From assembly GCA_005656395.1 (NCBI GenBank), contig SRSI01000010.1:1922001-1986000 (forward strand): DNA of 64,000 bases. Reading direction: 5' to 3'. This stretch comes from Strongyloides papillosus (taxonomy: Eukaryota > Nematoda > Chromadorea > Rhabditida > Strongyloididae). Of this stretch, positions 49,842-59,554 are shown piece by piece. The notes beneath the pieces were generated by a model. That model searched no databases. It saw only the letters and a program-made list of their open reading frames with translations, and was not told the origin of the DNA. Every line of letters begins with the position of its first letter. The first letter of the stretch is position 1. The translations under genes and the position numbers were made by a program.

Positions 49842-50018
49842 ATATTTTAATTAAAAAAACCCTGCTTTAACCTGTTTGATAACTTTAATTTTTTCATTTA
49901 TCATTTATATTAAACTTTTGATTAATTAAACTTTATAATATTAAACATTTATTATTACAGAAACAGACCAATGACAGCAGAAGCTTTCACTGCTCCAATA
50001 AACCCTCAACATCGTTAG
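49204..50018 (+). CDS. mlp-1: Muscle LIM protein / CRP family, isoform A (exons 1, 2 and 4)
   Basis: Single-LIM cysteine- and glycine-rich protein of muscle, expected at Z-disc-like attachment structures and in nuclei. Exons 49204-49318, 49393-49567 and 49961-50018 give 115 residues with matching phases (1, then 2). The first zinc module is [28 protein letters not shown] from exon 1; the second is [20 protein letters not shown] from exon 2. The CRP-specific Gly-rich tail [17 protein letters not shown] follows, ending [18 protein letters not shown] from exon 4. Exon 1 alone cannot make a complete LIM domain. Exon 3 (49654-49841) is an alternative second half, described separately. Confidence 0.9.
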
Positions 50019-50238
50019 ACTTTCTAAACTGAGAAAATACATATCAATTAAACTTTAAATCCTAACTACAAAATATTTTTAAAATATTATAAATGAATGA
50101 AGGCCCTTGTTAATTATACAAAAAAATTTTGAAAGTTTGATTATATAAATACTGTTTTTCAAGATATGTCATAATAAAATGTTTATTACTTAATAAAAAC
50201 TTTTATAATCTATAACAACAAAAAAATCATAACAAAAA

Positions 50239-51204
50239 TTAACGTTTCTTATATAAACATGGTTCGAGTTTCAATCCAAATGGTCGTTTAGCTTTAACCT
50301 CACCCTCTTTTTTACAAATTATCAGTGAAAAATAATTATTTAAAATTTTCTTTGATACAACTTCAAAACCAAGTTTCTTTAATGCTATTGTAAATAATCT
50401 GAAACTTTTAAATCTACTGACAACTTCTGCTATTATCAATTGACCATCATTTTTTAATATACGATTAGCTTCCTTTAAAAATGACGATAAATTGGTTCCC
50501 ATAAGGGAAAGGCAATATACAACAATATCAACAGATTCACTATCAACAGGAACATGTGACATATTACATGGAGTAACATATTCATTTGTTGCCTGAAGAT
50601 CAAATGACAATACTTTATGCATCTTACTTAGTTCTTTTGCAATTTTAGCATCTCCACAACCCATATCTGCAATAACTTTTCCTTTTGGTTCTCCGCGTAG
50701 CATTGAAATTATACGATCAACAGGATTAATTGGCCATTTTTTCACTTGATGTCGATAGCCATCATGATAAATAGCAAACTGTTCTGGATCATTATTAAAA
50801 AATTCATATGCCTCATTTCCACGCATTTTGTATAATTTTTCATTAATAAAACGAAATTTTGCACCAACAAGTTTATCCTCTAATTTTGACAGTTTTTTTG
50901 AATCTTCAGATTTATCAGTATCTTTTTTCTTATTTTTTTCTTTTAAATTTTTTTCTTCTACCCCATCTTCCTGTACTTTTACATTCTTTTTCCTTCTTTT
51001 TATAGAAGCTTTAAATTCATTTAACTCCATTTCATCTGCTTCCCCATTTTCGACAGCATTTTTCAATTTCTTAACTGTTTCTTTTTCATTGCGTTTTTTT
51101 GCCAACATTCGAACACGATTTCTCCATGGACGCTTTCTTGATTTTTTATCAACATTTGTATCTATTGATTTTTCTAAAGTACCAGTTTCTGTAGGTTCAC
51201 TCAT
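50239..51204 (-). CDS. rrp-8: Ribosomal RNA-processing protein 8 (rRNA adenine N1-methyltransferase)
   Basis: Nucleolar SAM-dependent enzyme that makes m1A in large-subunit rRNA. Single exon, 321 residues. A Lys/Arg/Glu-rich N-terminal half (residues 1-110) is followed by the RRP8 domain: LYKMRGNEAYEFFNNDPEQF, YHDGYRHQVKKWPINPVDRII, the SAM-binding loop VIADMGCGDAKIA, then VLSFDLQA, HVPVDSESVDIVVYCLSLMGTN and EANRILKNDGQLIIAEV. Length is shorter than yeast or human because the basic N-terminus is short. ATG 51204 is the only start before the basic region. It is convergent with mlp-1 and divergent from dkf-1. Confidence 0.95.
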   Translation of the reverse strand: MSEPTETGTLEKSIDTNVDKKSRKRPWRNRVRMLAKKRNEKETVKKLKNAVENGEADEMELNEFKASIKRRKKNVKVQEDGVEEKNLKEKNKKKDTDKSEDSKKLSKLEDKLVGAKFRFINEKLYKMRGNEAYEFFNNDPEQFAIYHDGYRHQVKKWPINPVDRIISMLRGEPKGKVIADMGCGDAKIAKELSKMHKVLSFDLQATNEYVTPCNMSHVPVDSESVDIVVYCLSLMGTNLSSFLKEANRILKNDGQLIIAEVVSRFKSFRLFTIALKKLGFEVVSKKILNNYFSLIICKKEGEVKAKRPFGLKLEPCLYKKR

Positions 51205-52099
51205 TAGTCGATATTAATTAAAAGACTGTAGAAAATAGGTATGAAATAATATAAATTATTTTTCACTAAATGGTGTCACCTCTCCAATAATCCTTTTAAA
51301 AGTCTTAGTAAATCGTGTAGTTGATTTTGCATAAAAACAGTATTAAAGTTTTGTATTAATGGTAGAATGAAAAATATAAATAAATGATTTAGTTGACGTA
51401 ATAAAAAAAAGAAAAAAGTTTACTAAATAATATTTTACTTTATACTAAATATGAATATATTACAGACAACATGATAAATAGTTTATAAAAAAGAAATTAA
51501 AATTTATGTAATACATTTGTACAATTTTACAATAAATACTTAAAACAATTATTAAATATTTAATAATATTAACATGATAATTCTCGATCTTGATAATTAC
51601 GAAATAACATATATAAAACTTTCTATTTTTCTCTCAATTTCATATTCATTTAAATAATAGTAAAACAAAAAGAATCATACTATTGTTGAACATATTAAAA
51701 TCACTTATTTAATTAATCATTAACACAGCCTATCTTCTTAACAACATTTACCATCCATATATAATATAATAAACATTTATATATATTTTCAAAGGGTCAG
51801 AAGTTTTATACTATTTATGAAGGACGTTCCTATAATTTCTCATATGTTGTTAAATTACTATCAACAAAACTATATGATATTGTTTTATTTTGTATTGATC
51901 ACCTTGATTATTATAAATTACGTACAATTATAAATTTTTGTATATATTTTACAGTTTAATTATTATATTTAAAATAGTTATTTTATAAAATAAAAACAGG
52001 TATACCTTAAGGCGATTACTGACTCACACATTTATATTATATTTGATTTTAAACTATAATGTTTTGTCTTAACTATTAAATATAATATTTTCTTTTAGA
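51205..52099. promoter_or_regulatory. Divergent intergenic region rrp-8 / dkf-1
   Basis: About 900 bp of AT-rich DNA between two start codons. TTTTCTTTTAG at 52088-52098, one base before the dkf-1 ATG, is a probable trans-splice acceptor. No specific promoter motif recognised. Confidence 0.45.
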
Positions 52100-54629
52100 A
52101 TGATATCAAATTGGATGCAAAATCTAACTAATTCAAATAATAGTAGTATAACGAATAATAATTCTATTGGCAATAATACAAATACTTTTAATGTACAACC
52201 ATTAGGAAATCAAAATGTCTGCCAAGTTAATTCAGTTATGGATTTTGTATCAAGTATTAATGTAAATGATAAACAAACAATTACAATAACTATGCAATTT
52301 GGTAACATTAAAGAAACGTTGACTTTAGTAAGAAATTGTGATTCTGAAAGTTTTGAAAATTTAAAGAAGAAAGCAAGAATATTAGCTGAAAGTGCTTTAC
52401 ATGATAATAATGTAAATGTAACAAATAGTAGTGATTTATACTTATTTGTTCATAACTATAATGCCCCAAATATGCTACAACATTTATCATCCCTTGATCA
52501 GTTGGTAAATTTAAAAAAAATATTTTGATAAAAGAAAATCTTTTTTTTAGGATAATGGTTCTGTTGTGGAAGTTGTTAGAATTGAAAGAAATGAAAAACC
52601 AACGAGACCTCATTCATTAAATGTTAACTCATATAAAACTCCCACATTTTGTGATTATTGTGGGGAAATTCTTGTTGGTCTCATAAGACAAGGCCTTCAA
52701 TGTTCACTATGTAAATGTAATTTTCATAAAAAGTGTGCTTTTGCGTCAAGAAATAATTGTGCTAAGAATGATAAAAAACCATCTTCATCACAAAAATTCT
52801 CAATTGGAGCTGATGGATTCATTCAACCTCCAATTTTAAGTGAAGATCAATCTTTAACACCATCTCAAGCATTTGAATTACCACATACATTAGCTGTTCA
52901 TAATTATAAAACACCAACTATTTGTAGAGTATGTGATAAAATGTTACTTGGACTTATAAAACAAGGATTAAAATGTAGAGATTGTAAAGTTAATGTTCAT
53001 AAAAAATGTGCTGGTCTTTTACCAATGAATTGTAAAATTAGTGAAAATGCTATTACACCAAATATGGATAATGCATCTATTAATGAACAAACATTCCATA
53101 ATGTTTTAAATTTAAGTACAAATATGGAAGGTCTTGACGAACATATGGAAGATCAAGATTCATTAATACCTTTAGCAAGATTACCAGGACAAGCCGCTGT
53201 TAGAACACAAAAAAGAGGACCAGTAATTGAATCATGGATGGTACATTTCCTATTATCTGATCCTGAAAGGAGATTAAAACATTATTGGGTACTGACAGAT
53301 GGTGTTATATCACTATATAATGAATACAATGGAGGTGTTAATCCATATCGTGTATATAAACAAATACAACTTTCTGAAATTTTATTACTACAACCATATG
53401 ATGGACCTCCAGTTCATCCAAAATTCCCCCCACATTGTTTTGAAATAAGAACAATTCATAACCAAGTCATTTGTGTCGGTGAATATCTCCCTGTAGATAT
53501 TTCAAATCAAAAAAAATATTCTACTACTTCTAATATAAATCAAGCTATTTGTGTTGTTCAAAATTGGTACCATACATTACAACAAGCATTACAACCTCCT
53601 CAACTTAAATCTGATCCCGTATCAGCTGAACCTGCTTTACAATTTGCTCAATTATACCAAGTTCAAAGTGATAAAATTCTTGGTAGTGGTCAATTTGGAA
53701 CTGTATTTAGTGGCGTACATAGATTAAGTGGAAGAGAAGTTGCCATTAAAGTAATTGCAAAAGACAGGTTTTCAAAGAAGAATTCTTCTACAATTGATAC
53801 TTTAAAAACAGAGGTTGCTATATTGCAAAATATAAGTTATCATGGTATTATTCGCTTAGAATCTATGTTTGAAACAAAAGACAAGATCTTTGTTGTCATG
53901 GAAAAAATGAATGGTGATATGTTAGAGATGATATTAAGTCAGGAAATGGGTCGATTAAATGAAAGAATAACTAAATTTTTAATAATACAAATTTTATTAG
54001 CTCTTCGATATCTCCATTTAAAAAATATTTGTCATGCTGATATGAAGCCTGAAAATGTACTTGTTAGTGATATAACAATTGCTTTTCCACAAACAAAATT
54101 ATGCGACTTTGGTTATGCTAGATTTATCGGTGATGCTCAATTTAGAAAGACAATCGTTGGAACACCAGCATATCTAGCGCCCGAAGTTTTACAAAAAAAG
54201 GGATACAATAAAAAACTCGATATGTGGAGTTTATCTGTTATCATATATGTTACATTATCAGGAACCTTTCCTTTTAATGATGGAGAAGAAATAAACGATC
54301 AAATACAAAATGCAGCATTCATGTTCCCTACTGATCCATGGAAAGAAATTTCAAATGAGGCTATTGATCTAATTCAAAAATTGTTCAAAGTAGAGGTATG
54401 TTTATAACTTAACAAAACTTTATTAGTAATATTGCAGATTGATGCTCGATTATCAATTGAAGAAACATTAGCACATCCTTGGCTGCAAGATCCACAAATT
54501 TTAGCAGATATACGAGATCTTGAAACACGCCTAGGCATACGTTACATGTCAACTGAGCTGGAGCAAATAATATCACCTTCATTTACGCCAATAATTCCAT
54601 CTCGTGTGATAAATACAAGTCTTATATAA
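52100..54629 (+). CDS. dkf-1: Protein kinase D (DKF-1-like), full length
   Basis: DAG-activated Ser/Thr kinase that is recruited to membranes and acts downstream of PKC. Exons 52100-52504, 52551-54395 and 54438-54629 give 813 residues. Order: Asn-rich start, a ubiquitin-like N-terminal fold (about 45-150), C1a (about 156-205, HSLNVNSYKTPTFCDYCG), C1b (about 247-297, HTLAVHNYKTPTICRVC), PH domain (about 360-485, ESWMVHFLLSDPERRLKHYW) and kinase (about 510-770). The kinase has GSGQFG, VAIK, HADMKPEN, DFG and the activation segment FRKTIVGTPAYLAPEVL. A Thr rather than two Ser in that segment fits C. elegans DKF-1 better than DKF-2 or vertebrate PKD. The catalytic-loop HAD replaces HCD/HRD. The assignment to dkf-1 rather than dkf-2 is moderate. 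Confidence 0.9.
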
Positions 54630-54691
54630 TTTTTCTAACAACCACCTAAAAACACATTTTTTTGATAGAACTTGTTTTTTTAAACATAACA

Positions 54692-55848
54692 ATGGTCAAA
54701 AAATATATCCAAAATTTATATATTTTAAAAATATTAAATCTTTTTATTCATGTTTTTGCTTTTCATATTTCTATTTACATCTTTTTATGCGCATGCAAAC
54801 TCAAAAGTATGTTCAATATTTTTTAGTTAAATAAAAAAAAACTATTTTTTAGTTTACAATCTTAAGCTGGAATAAAAATAAATATTTTAATAATAATTCA
54901 AATTGTACAGCTCTAAAGTGTGAGATAATATTCAATCGCAGCAAGTTAAATTATGTTAATGCTATCCTTTTTGACGAACATTATTTTTCTAGAAAATATA
55001 AAAGTAAAATATACTTCCCTATAAGAAGTAATAGCAAAATTCTCAATGTATATACGTCAATCGATTCATCAATTCCTACTAAGAAAAATGGTTTCAAAAG
55101 AAATTATAAACTTCCATTAAATTATTTCAACTTAATTTTTTCTTACAATTCCAAAAGTGACATAGTATTTACAGTTAATGGACCATGGGTTATTGATGAA
55201 AATTTAAAAAATGAAACATTACATTTGAGTTACAGACAGGACGATATATTTAAAATTAAATCTGTACCAATTGTTTGGATTAACAAAGACTGTACACTAA
55301 CCGAAGGCCAAAAAAAGGTAATAAGTAATTTACAGTCAAAAATAAAACTAGAGCAGTTTCAAAGATGTGGTGAAGAGGCTATTAATGTAACAGAAAAAAC
55401 GATTAAAAATTTCTACGAAAAGTACTATTTTTACATCGTAATGGATGAGATGGATTGTCAAGATTATCTAACCATAAGTTATTGGGAAGCCGCTACATTC
55501 AATGTCATCCCAATTGTGACTGTAAGAAGAATCTATCAACATCTACTTCCTCCAAGTTCCTTTATTGCAATGGATGACTACAAAAATGCTGATGAGATGG
55601 TCTCTTATCTTAAATTTTTAATTGAAAATAAGTCTATCTACAGCCGGTATTTTAGTTATAGAAAAAAAGGATGGACAATAGAAAATAAACCAAAAGACTA
55701 CAACATTTGTAATCTATGCAAAAAACTCATTGAATTTAAAATTAAAGGCTCACACACAAGATTTAAAAATATTCAAACGTGGACTACAAGGAACACCAAA
55801 TGTTTAAAGAAAAATTACATATCCCAATACTGGAGAATTCTCCACTAA
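54692..55848 (+). CDS. GT10 alpha-1,3-fucosyltransferase homologue with degenerate donor-site motif
   Basis: Golgi-type fucosyltransferase fold. Proposed exons 54692-54806 and 54911-55848 (phase 1) give a 350-residue type II protein: basic start, TM anchor (LNLFIHVFAFHISIYIFLC), then IIFNRSKLNYVNAILFDEHYF and FNLIFSYNSKSDIVF, which are GT10 landmarks. The catalytic half reads EKYYFYIVMDEMDCQDYLTISYWEAA, IPIVTV, LLPPSSFIAMDDYKNADEMVSYLK and a CNLC near the end. Canonical enzymes have FEN...C.DYVTEK.W; here FEN is MDE and TEK is TIS, removing residues that contact GDP-fucose. The frame is also open from 54853 (ILSWNKNKYF, resembling the family's IL.W start), so the 5' structure is uncertain. 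ATG is 62 bp after the dkf-1 stop, hinting at co-transcription. Confidence 0.72.
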
Positions 55849-56224
55849 ATCTTCCGCATAATCTTCCAAAAATAAAATGCCTTATTTTTTATTTTATATT
55901 AAATAACGACGCGCAATATTACAACCACACTATATCGTAAGCGCTTTACAAATCATCAATATCATTAAACTTGGCGCAAAAACGAAGCAGGTCAGGTTAA
56001 AATGCATATATGATTATCCTGCCCTACAGCTTAGATCCTTGACATTTTGAATAAAAAAAACAAGGTGGAGCTATATTAAAGTGTTTTAATATTAACTGGC
56101 AGCTATTCTCAGTATATGTCAGAGTACTATAAAAGTCTTTCCATTCTGCACATTCATACATTTTTTTACTCCTCTCTATTTTGTGACATTTTCCCAACAC
56201 TATTTTTATTACCATTTATTTGAG
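55849..56224. promoter_or_regulatory. Upstream region of ANP32 gene
   Basis: 376 bp, less AT-rich than average. CTTGGCGCAAAAAC near 55970-55985 resembles but does not fully match an E2F site. No gene seen. Confidence 0.35.
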
Positions 56225-56896
56225 ATGCCTAATATTACTGAAGAAACTATTGAAGACAGAATCAAGAAGGAGCTTAATGGTGGTGACAAGAAAGATCTTG
56301 TAAATCTTTATTTAGATAATTGTAAAATTGAAAGTTTTGAACCTTTAGCAGAAGGTTTTGATTCATTGGAATCAATTTCTCTAATTAATACCTCTCTTTC
56401 GTCACTGGAGGGATTTCCAACGTTGGCTAATTTAAAAGTTATTGATCTTTCTGCTAATAATTTGACTGGAAGTCTTAAACATCTTACTAAGAACATGGAG
56501 ATTGCCCATATTAATTTATGTTCTAACAAAATTGAGAAGCTTGAAGAACTTGAACCTTTGAAAGAACTTGATAATCTTAAATCCTTAGATACATTTGATA
56601 ACCCGATATCTTTTCTAGAAAATTATCGTGAAGCTATCTTTAAAATGCTACCTCAATTGACATATCTTGATGGAGCAGATAAATCCGGGACAGAAATGGA
56701 GATGACTATGCACTCGGGGGCTGAAGACGATGGTGAGGAAGGAGCAGAAGATGATGAGGAAAATGACCGAGGGCTCTCAATTCTTAACGACCCTGAAGCT
56801 TGTGAAGACGATGATTCAGAAGATTTTGTACCACCAAGTGAGGAGGAAGTATCATCGCGCGGTGTAAAAAGAAAGCACCCTGGAGACGAGGAGTAG
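56225..56896 (+). CDS. Acidic leucine-rich nuclear phosphoprotein 32 (ANP32 family)
   Basis: Single exon, 223 residues. An N-terminal leucine-rich repeat domain (LVNLYLDNCKIESFEPL, LESISLINTSLSSLEGF, LKVIDLSANNLTGSLKHL, IAHINLCSNKIEKLEEL) is closed by the LRR cap LKSLDTFDNPISFLENYREAIF and LPQLTYLDGAD, typical of ANP32/pp32. A short acidic C-terminal region (EDDGEEGAEDDEEND, CEDDDSEDF) ends with a likely nuclear signal GVKRKHPG. Family members bind histones, inhibit PP2A and regulate transcription and mRNA export. ATG 56225 begins MPNITEETIEDRI, as expected; upstream frame has no ATG. Its 3' end converges with the PELP1-like gene, 195 bp away. Confidence 0.92.
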   Translation: MPNITEETIEDRIKKELNGGDKKDLVNLYLDNCKIESFEPLAEGFDSLESISLINTSLSSLEGFPTLANLKVIDLSANNLTGSLKHLTKNMEIAHINLCSNKIEKLEELEPLKELDNLKSLDTFDNPISFLENYREAIFKMLPQLTYLDGADKSGTEMEMTMHSGAEDDGEEGAEDDEENDRGLSILNDPEACEDDDSEDFVPPSEEEVSSRGVKRKHPGDEE

Positions 56897-57090
56897 TTCC
56901 TCACGACTTAGTCTCAAGAATCTCATTCTAACCCAGTGTATTTTGATTAACCTTAATTTACACATTTCTTTTTTTTTCCTTTGTACTTAAATAAATAAAT
57001 TTTCTACTAAAAAATGGGTTTTTTTTATTCAACAACAAAACAAAAACAAGAAATAACAAGAAACAAAAAAACGAAAAAAACGAAAAATTA

Positions 57091-58737
57091 TTATTCGGGA
57101 CAAAAATCTGCAAGCATTTCATCAATTGACTTGGCAGTTTCATCTTTGTTCTTAATAACTGTCATAAAGGCGGATTTTGGTCTAACTACTTTCTTCTTAT
57201 TTTCTTTTTTATTTTTTTCAACTTTAGGGGGTTCAGTTTCTTTTTCCTCAAATCTTACTCGTTTAGTAACTTCCTTGCTCTCGTTCTGTGTACTTGCCTC
57301 ATCGAGAGCTTTACGTTTCAGTTTAAGAATGGCAGTATTCTCCTCCCATTGACGTTTCATAGCCAAATATTCATCGTCATCATCCACTCCTTCATCATCA
57401 CCACCACCATTTACGTCACGGTCTATTTCTTCTGGTTCTATTTTAACTTCTAAGTCATTATTAATGATTCCATTACTATTACAAACTTGATTAACGTCAA
57501 TTTTTACTGCACCTACTCCAACAATTTTTGGTCTAGTAATAACTGAACAAAGTGTCCTACAATTCTCCAAAGCCGTTTTAAATTCAAAATCAACACGTTG
57601 TTTATTGTCAAATTTCTTTTCCCAAAGTATTTTCTGAGCAACATTAACTGGCACAGGTACTCCTTCGTGGTTCAAAGATAGGAATGCATTCAAAAGTAAC
57701 AATGATTCAGTTGAAACTTTACACGATTTAACTAAGTCAAGCAACAATTTTTTCAGCAATTGAGAAATATTTACTGGTGTCAATAAATAACCACATGTTT
57801 TTAAAATTGATGCTAGTAAACGACATGTATGGATATCATCAACTAAGTTGACTTCATTTTTAGAATCTAGAACTTTTGTTAGAGTGAAATGGAATGTACG
57901 ATACAAAGTACTTGCAGTACCAAATGTGTCACAGAAAAATGTGTCAATTTCGAGAACATCTGGATCATTTTCATAACTTGATACGAGATTGAGAATATCT
58001 GAAATATACGGCAAAACAAGATGACCACATCTTATTGAAAGACATTTTAAACAATTGAAAATTTCTTTTTTTATATCATTATCCTCAAATCGTTTCAGTG
58101 AATCGGCAATCTTAATAAAAAGATTAAAATTAATTTCAACCATCGCATTTGACTTCATCACATTGAGAGTGTAAAGTTTTAAGAGCTGAGCAACAAAAAA
58201 ATTCCTTTTCCCTTCATTTAATATAGGAGGAAACTTAAGAAACTCATCGCCAACATCTCTGGTGTCATTTACATCACCATTCACTATTTCAGTAATAGAA
58301 ATTAACAATGAATTAGGAGCACTAAATTTAGTTACTAACAAAAAAATTTCGCTGATTAAATCGGCTATGTAATCATTGCAAGTTTCTTGGTTAATTAAAA
58401 AGGCATGTTCTATGAATAAAGTTGCAATGCATTTAAGGAGTTTTTGATTGTTATTAATAACTGTTGGAAATAAATTCACAGCTGTGTGAACGAAAATTAT
58501 TGTTCCATCACAAACACGAACTTTAACTACATCACTAAGACGTTTTTGAACACGCTGTGTAAATCCTTTTAATGTTTCTTCATTCAGGTTACGTAAAATT
58601 TTGGCCAATAAAATCCATCCCAAATTTACCTTTGGAGAAAATGGATTCTTAGAAGATGATTGATTTACAATTTTATCGAAAGTATCCATACAATTAGAAG
58701 GAGTTAACTCCTCAACAGCTTCGATTAGTTTCTCCAT
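57091..58737 (-). CDS. PELP1 / Rix1-like ribosome-biogenesis protein
   Basis: Single exon, 548 residues, mainly helical repeats for the first 400 (for example VNLGWILLAKILRNLNEETL, CLKCLSIRCGHLVLPYISDIL), then an acidic stretch (GGGDDEGVDDDDEY) and a Lys/Glu-rich tail. The end, SIDEMLADFCPE, resembles the conserved C-terminal MLADF..CPP of vertebrate PELP1, and the N-terminal helices fit a RIX1 domain; together they suggest the scaffold of the rixosome acting in 60S maturation in the nucleolus. Similarity is low, so the call is moderate. ATTTTTAG three bases before ATG 58737 is a trans-splice-type acceptor, and the NDUFB7 stop lies 131 bp upstream, so it may be the second gene of an operon. 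Confidence 0.6.
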   Translation of the reverse strand: MEKLIEAVEELTPSNCMDTFDKIVNQSSSKNPFSPKVNLGWILLAKILRNLNEETLKGFTQRVQKRLSDVVKVRVCDGTIIFVHTAVNLFPTVINNNQKLLKCIATLFIEHAFLINQETCNDYIADLISEIFLLVTKFSAPNSLLISITEIVNGDVNDTRDVGDEFLKFPPILNEGKRNFFVAQLLKLYTLNVMKSNAMVEINFNLFIKIADSLKRFEDNDIKKEIFNCLKCLSIRCGHLVLPYISDILNLVSSYENDPDVLEIDTFFCDTFGTASTLYRTFHFTLTKVLDSKNEVNLVDDIHTCRLLASILKTCGYLLTPVNISQLLKKLLLDLVKSCKVSTESLLLLNAFLSLNHEGVPVPVNVAQKILWEKKFDNKQRVDFEFKTALENCRTLCSVITRPKIVGVGAVKIDVNQVCNSNGIINNDLEVKIEPEEIDRDVNGGGDDEGVDDDDEYLAMKRQWEENTAILKLKRKALDEASTQNESKEVTKRVRFEEKETEPPKVEKNKKENKKKVVRPKSAFMTVIKNKDETAKSIDEMLADFCPE

Positions 58738-58868
58738 TCTCTAAAAATAAATTTACTAGAAATTAACTTTATCATAACAATAACAAATTGATAAAACAAA
58801 TAAAAAAATTAAACCCATATACATCTAATTTATTTAATATAAAAACCATTATAGTAACATTTAAAAAC

Positions 58869-59284
58869 CTATTGTTCTAAGCCTTCCTTTCTTGCTTTAC
58901 GTTTCAAAAGTCTTCTTTCCCTTTCAAATTCTTTGATTCTCATAAGATAATCATCATATTCACAACGATCCCAGTTATGTCTTTCAGTCTCACAAGTATG
59001 TCCAACAAAAGGAGCATTAGCTCTCTAAAAAACAAATATTGTTAATAGGAAAAAATAAATCTTACTTGGCATTTCAGAAATGGAATCAATAAATGTGCAC
59101 AATAATCTCTCTGTCCCGGAGTTAAATTCCACTCATCCATTTCTTCCATTGTAACTTTCATTTCCCTAGGCTTCCTTCCTTTTGGAAAACCATACAAAGG
59201 ATCAAATGTAGGTGGACGATCGGTCCTTGGAGCGGTGTTTGGTGACAAAGCATTATCCAAACTAACTGATAATTTGGTACCCAT
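58869..59284 (-). CDS. NADH:ubiquinone oxidoreductase subunit B18 (NDUFB7)
   Basis: Accessory subunit of mitochondrial complex I on the intermembrane-space side. Exons 59284-59066 and 59024-58869 (41-bp intron) give 124 residues. The twin CX9C motif is complete: [11 protein letters not shown] and [11 protein letters not shown], each with nine residues between Cys, as required for Mia40 import. The start MGTKLS matches an N-myristoylation signal, known for this subunit in mammals. [16 protein letters not shown] is a family block. The product ends in a charged helix [21 protein letters not shown]. It is divergent from SmB, with a 270-bp shared promoter, and 131 bp ahead of the PELP1-like gene. 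Confidence 0.95.
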
Positions 59285-59554
59285 TGCCCTATAAAAGTAG
59301 ATTAAACATATAAATTGTTTATTCTTGTACAGGATAAATTTTATATATTGGAATAACGTTATAACAAATACACTGTCTCGAATAGAAATAAAAAACTTTG
59401 GAAAAAAGTAATCAACGTTTGGTAAATCAACTTTGTTAAATTGAAGCTTTCTTTTTTCTGAATAAATTATTCAACTGGAATAACTTTATTTGAGGAGTTT
59501 CGATTAGTGTATATTTTACTTGTTAATTTTGTACAAAATATAAATTAAAGAATC
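59285..59554. promoter_or_regulatory. Divergent promoter between NDUFB7 and SmB genes
   Basis: 270 bp separate two housekeeping start codons pointing away from each other, so both promoters must lie here or overlap. No TATA box is convincing; T-rich tracts are present. Confidence 0.5.

Noticed and set aside
55965..55990. E2F-like site before ANP32
   Set aside because: One base short of the consensus spacing; weak.
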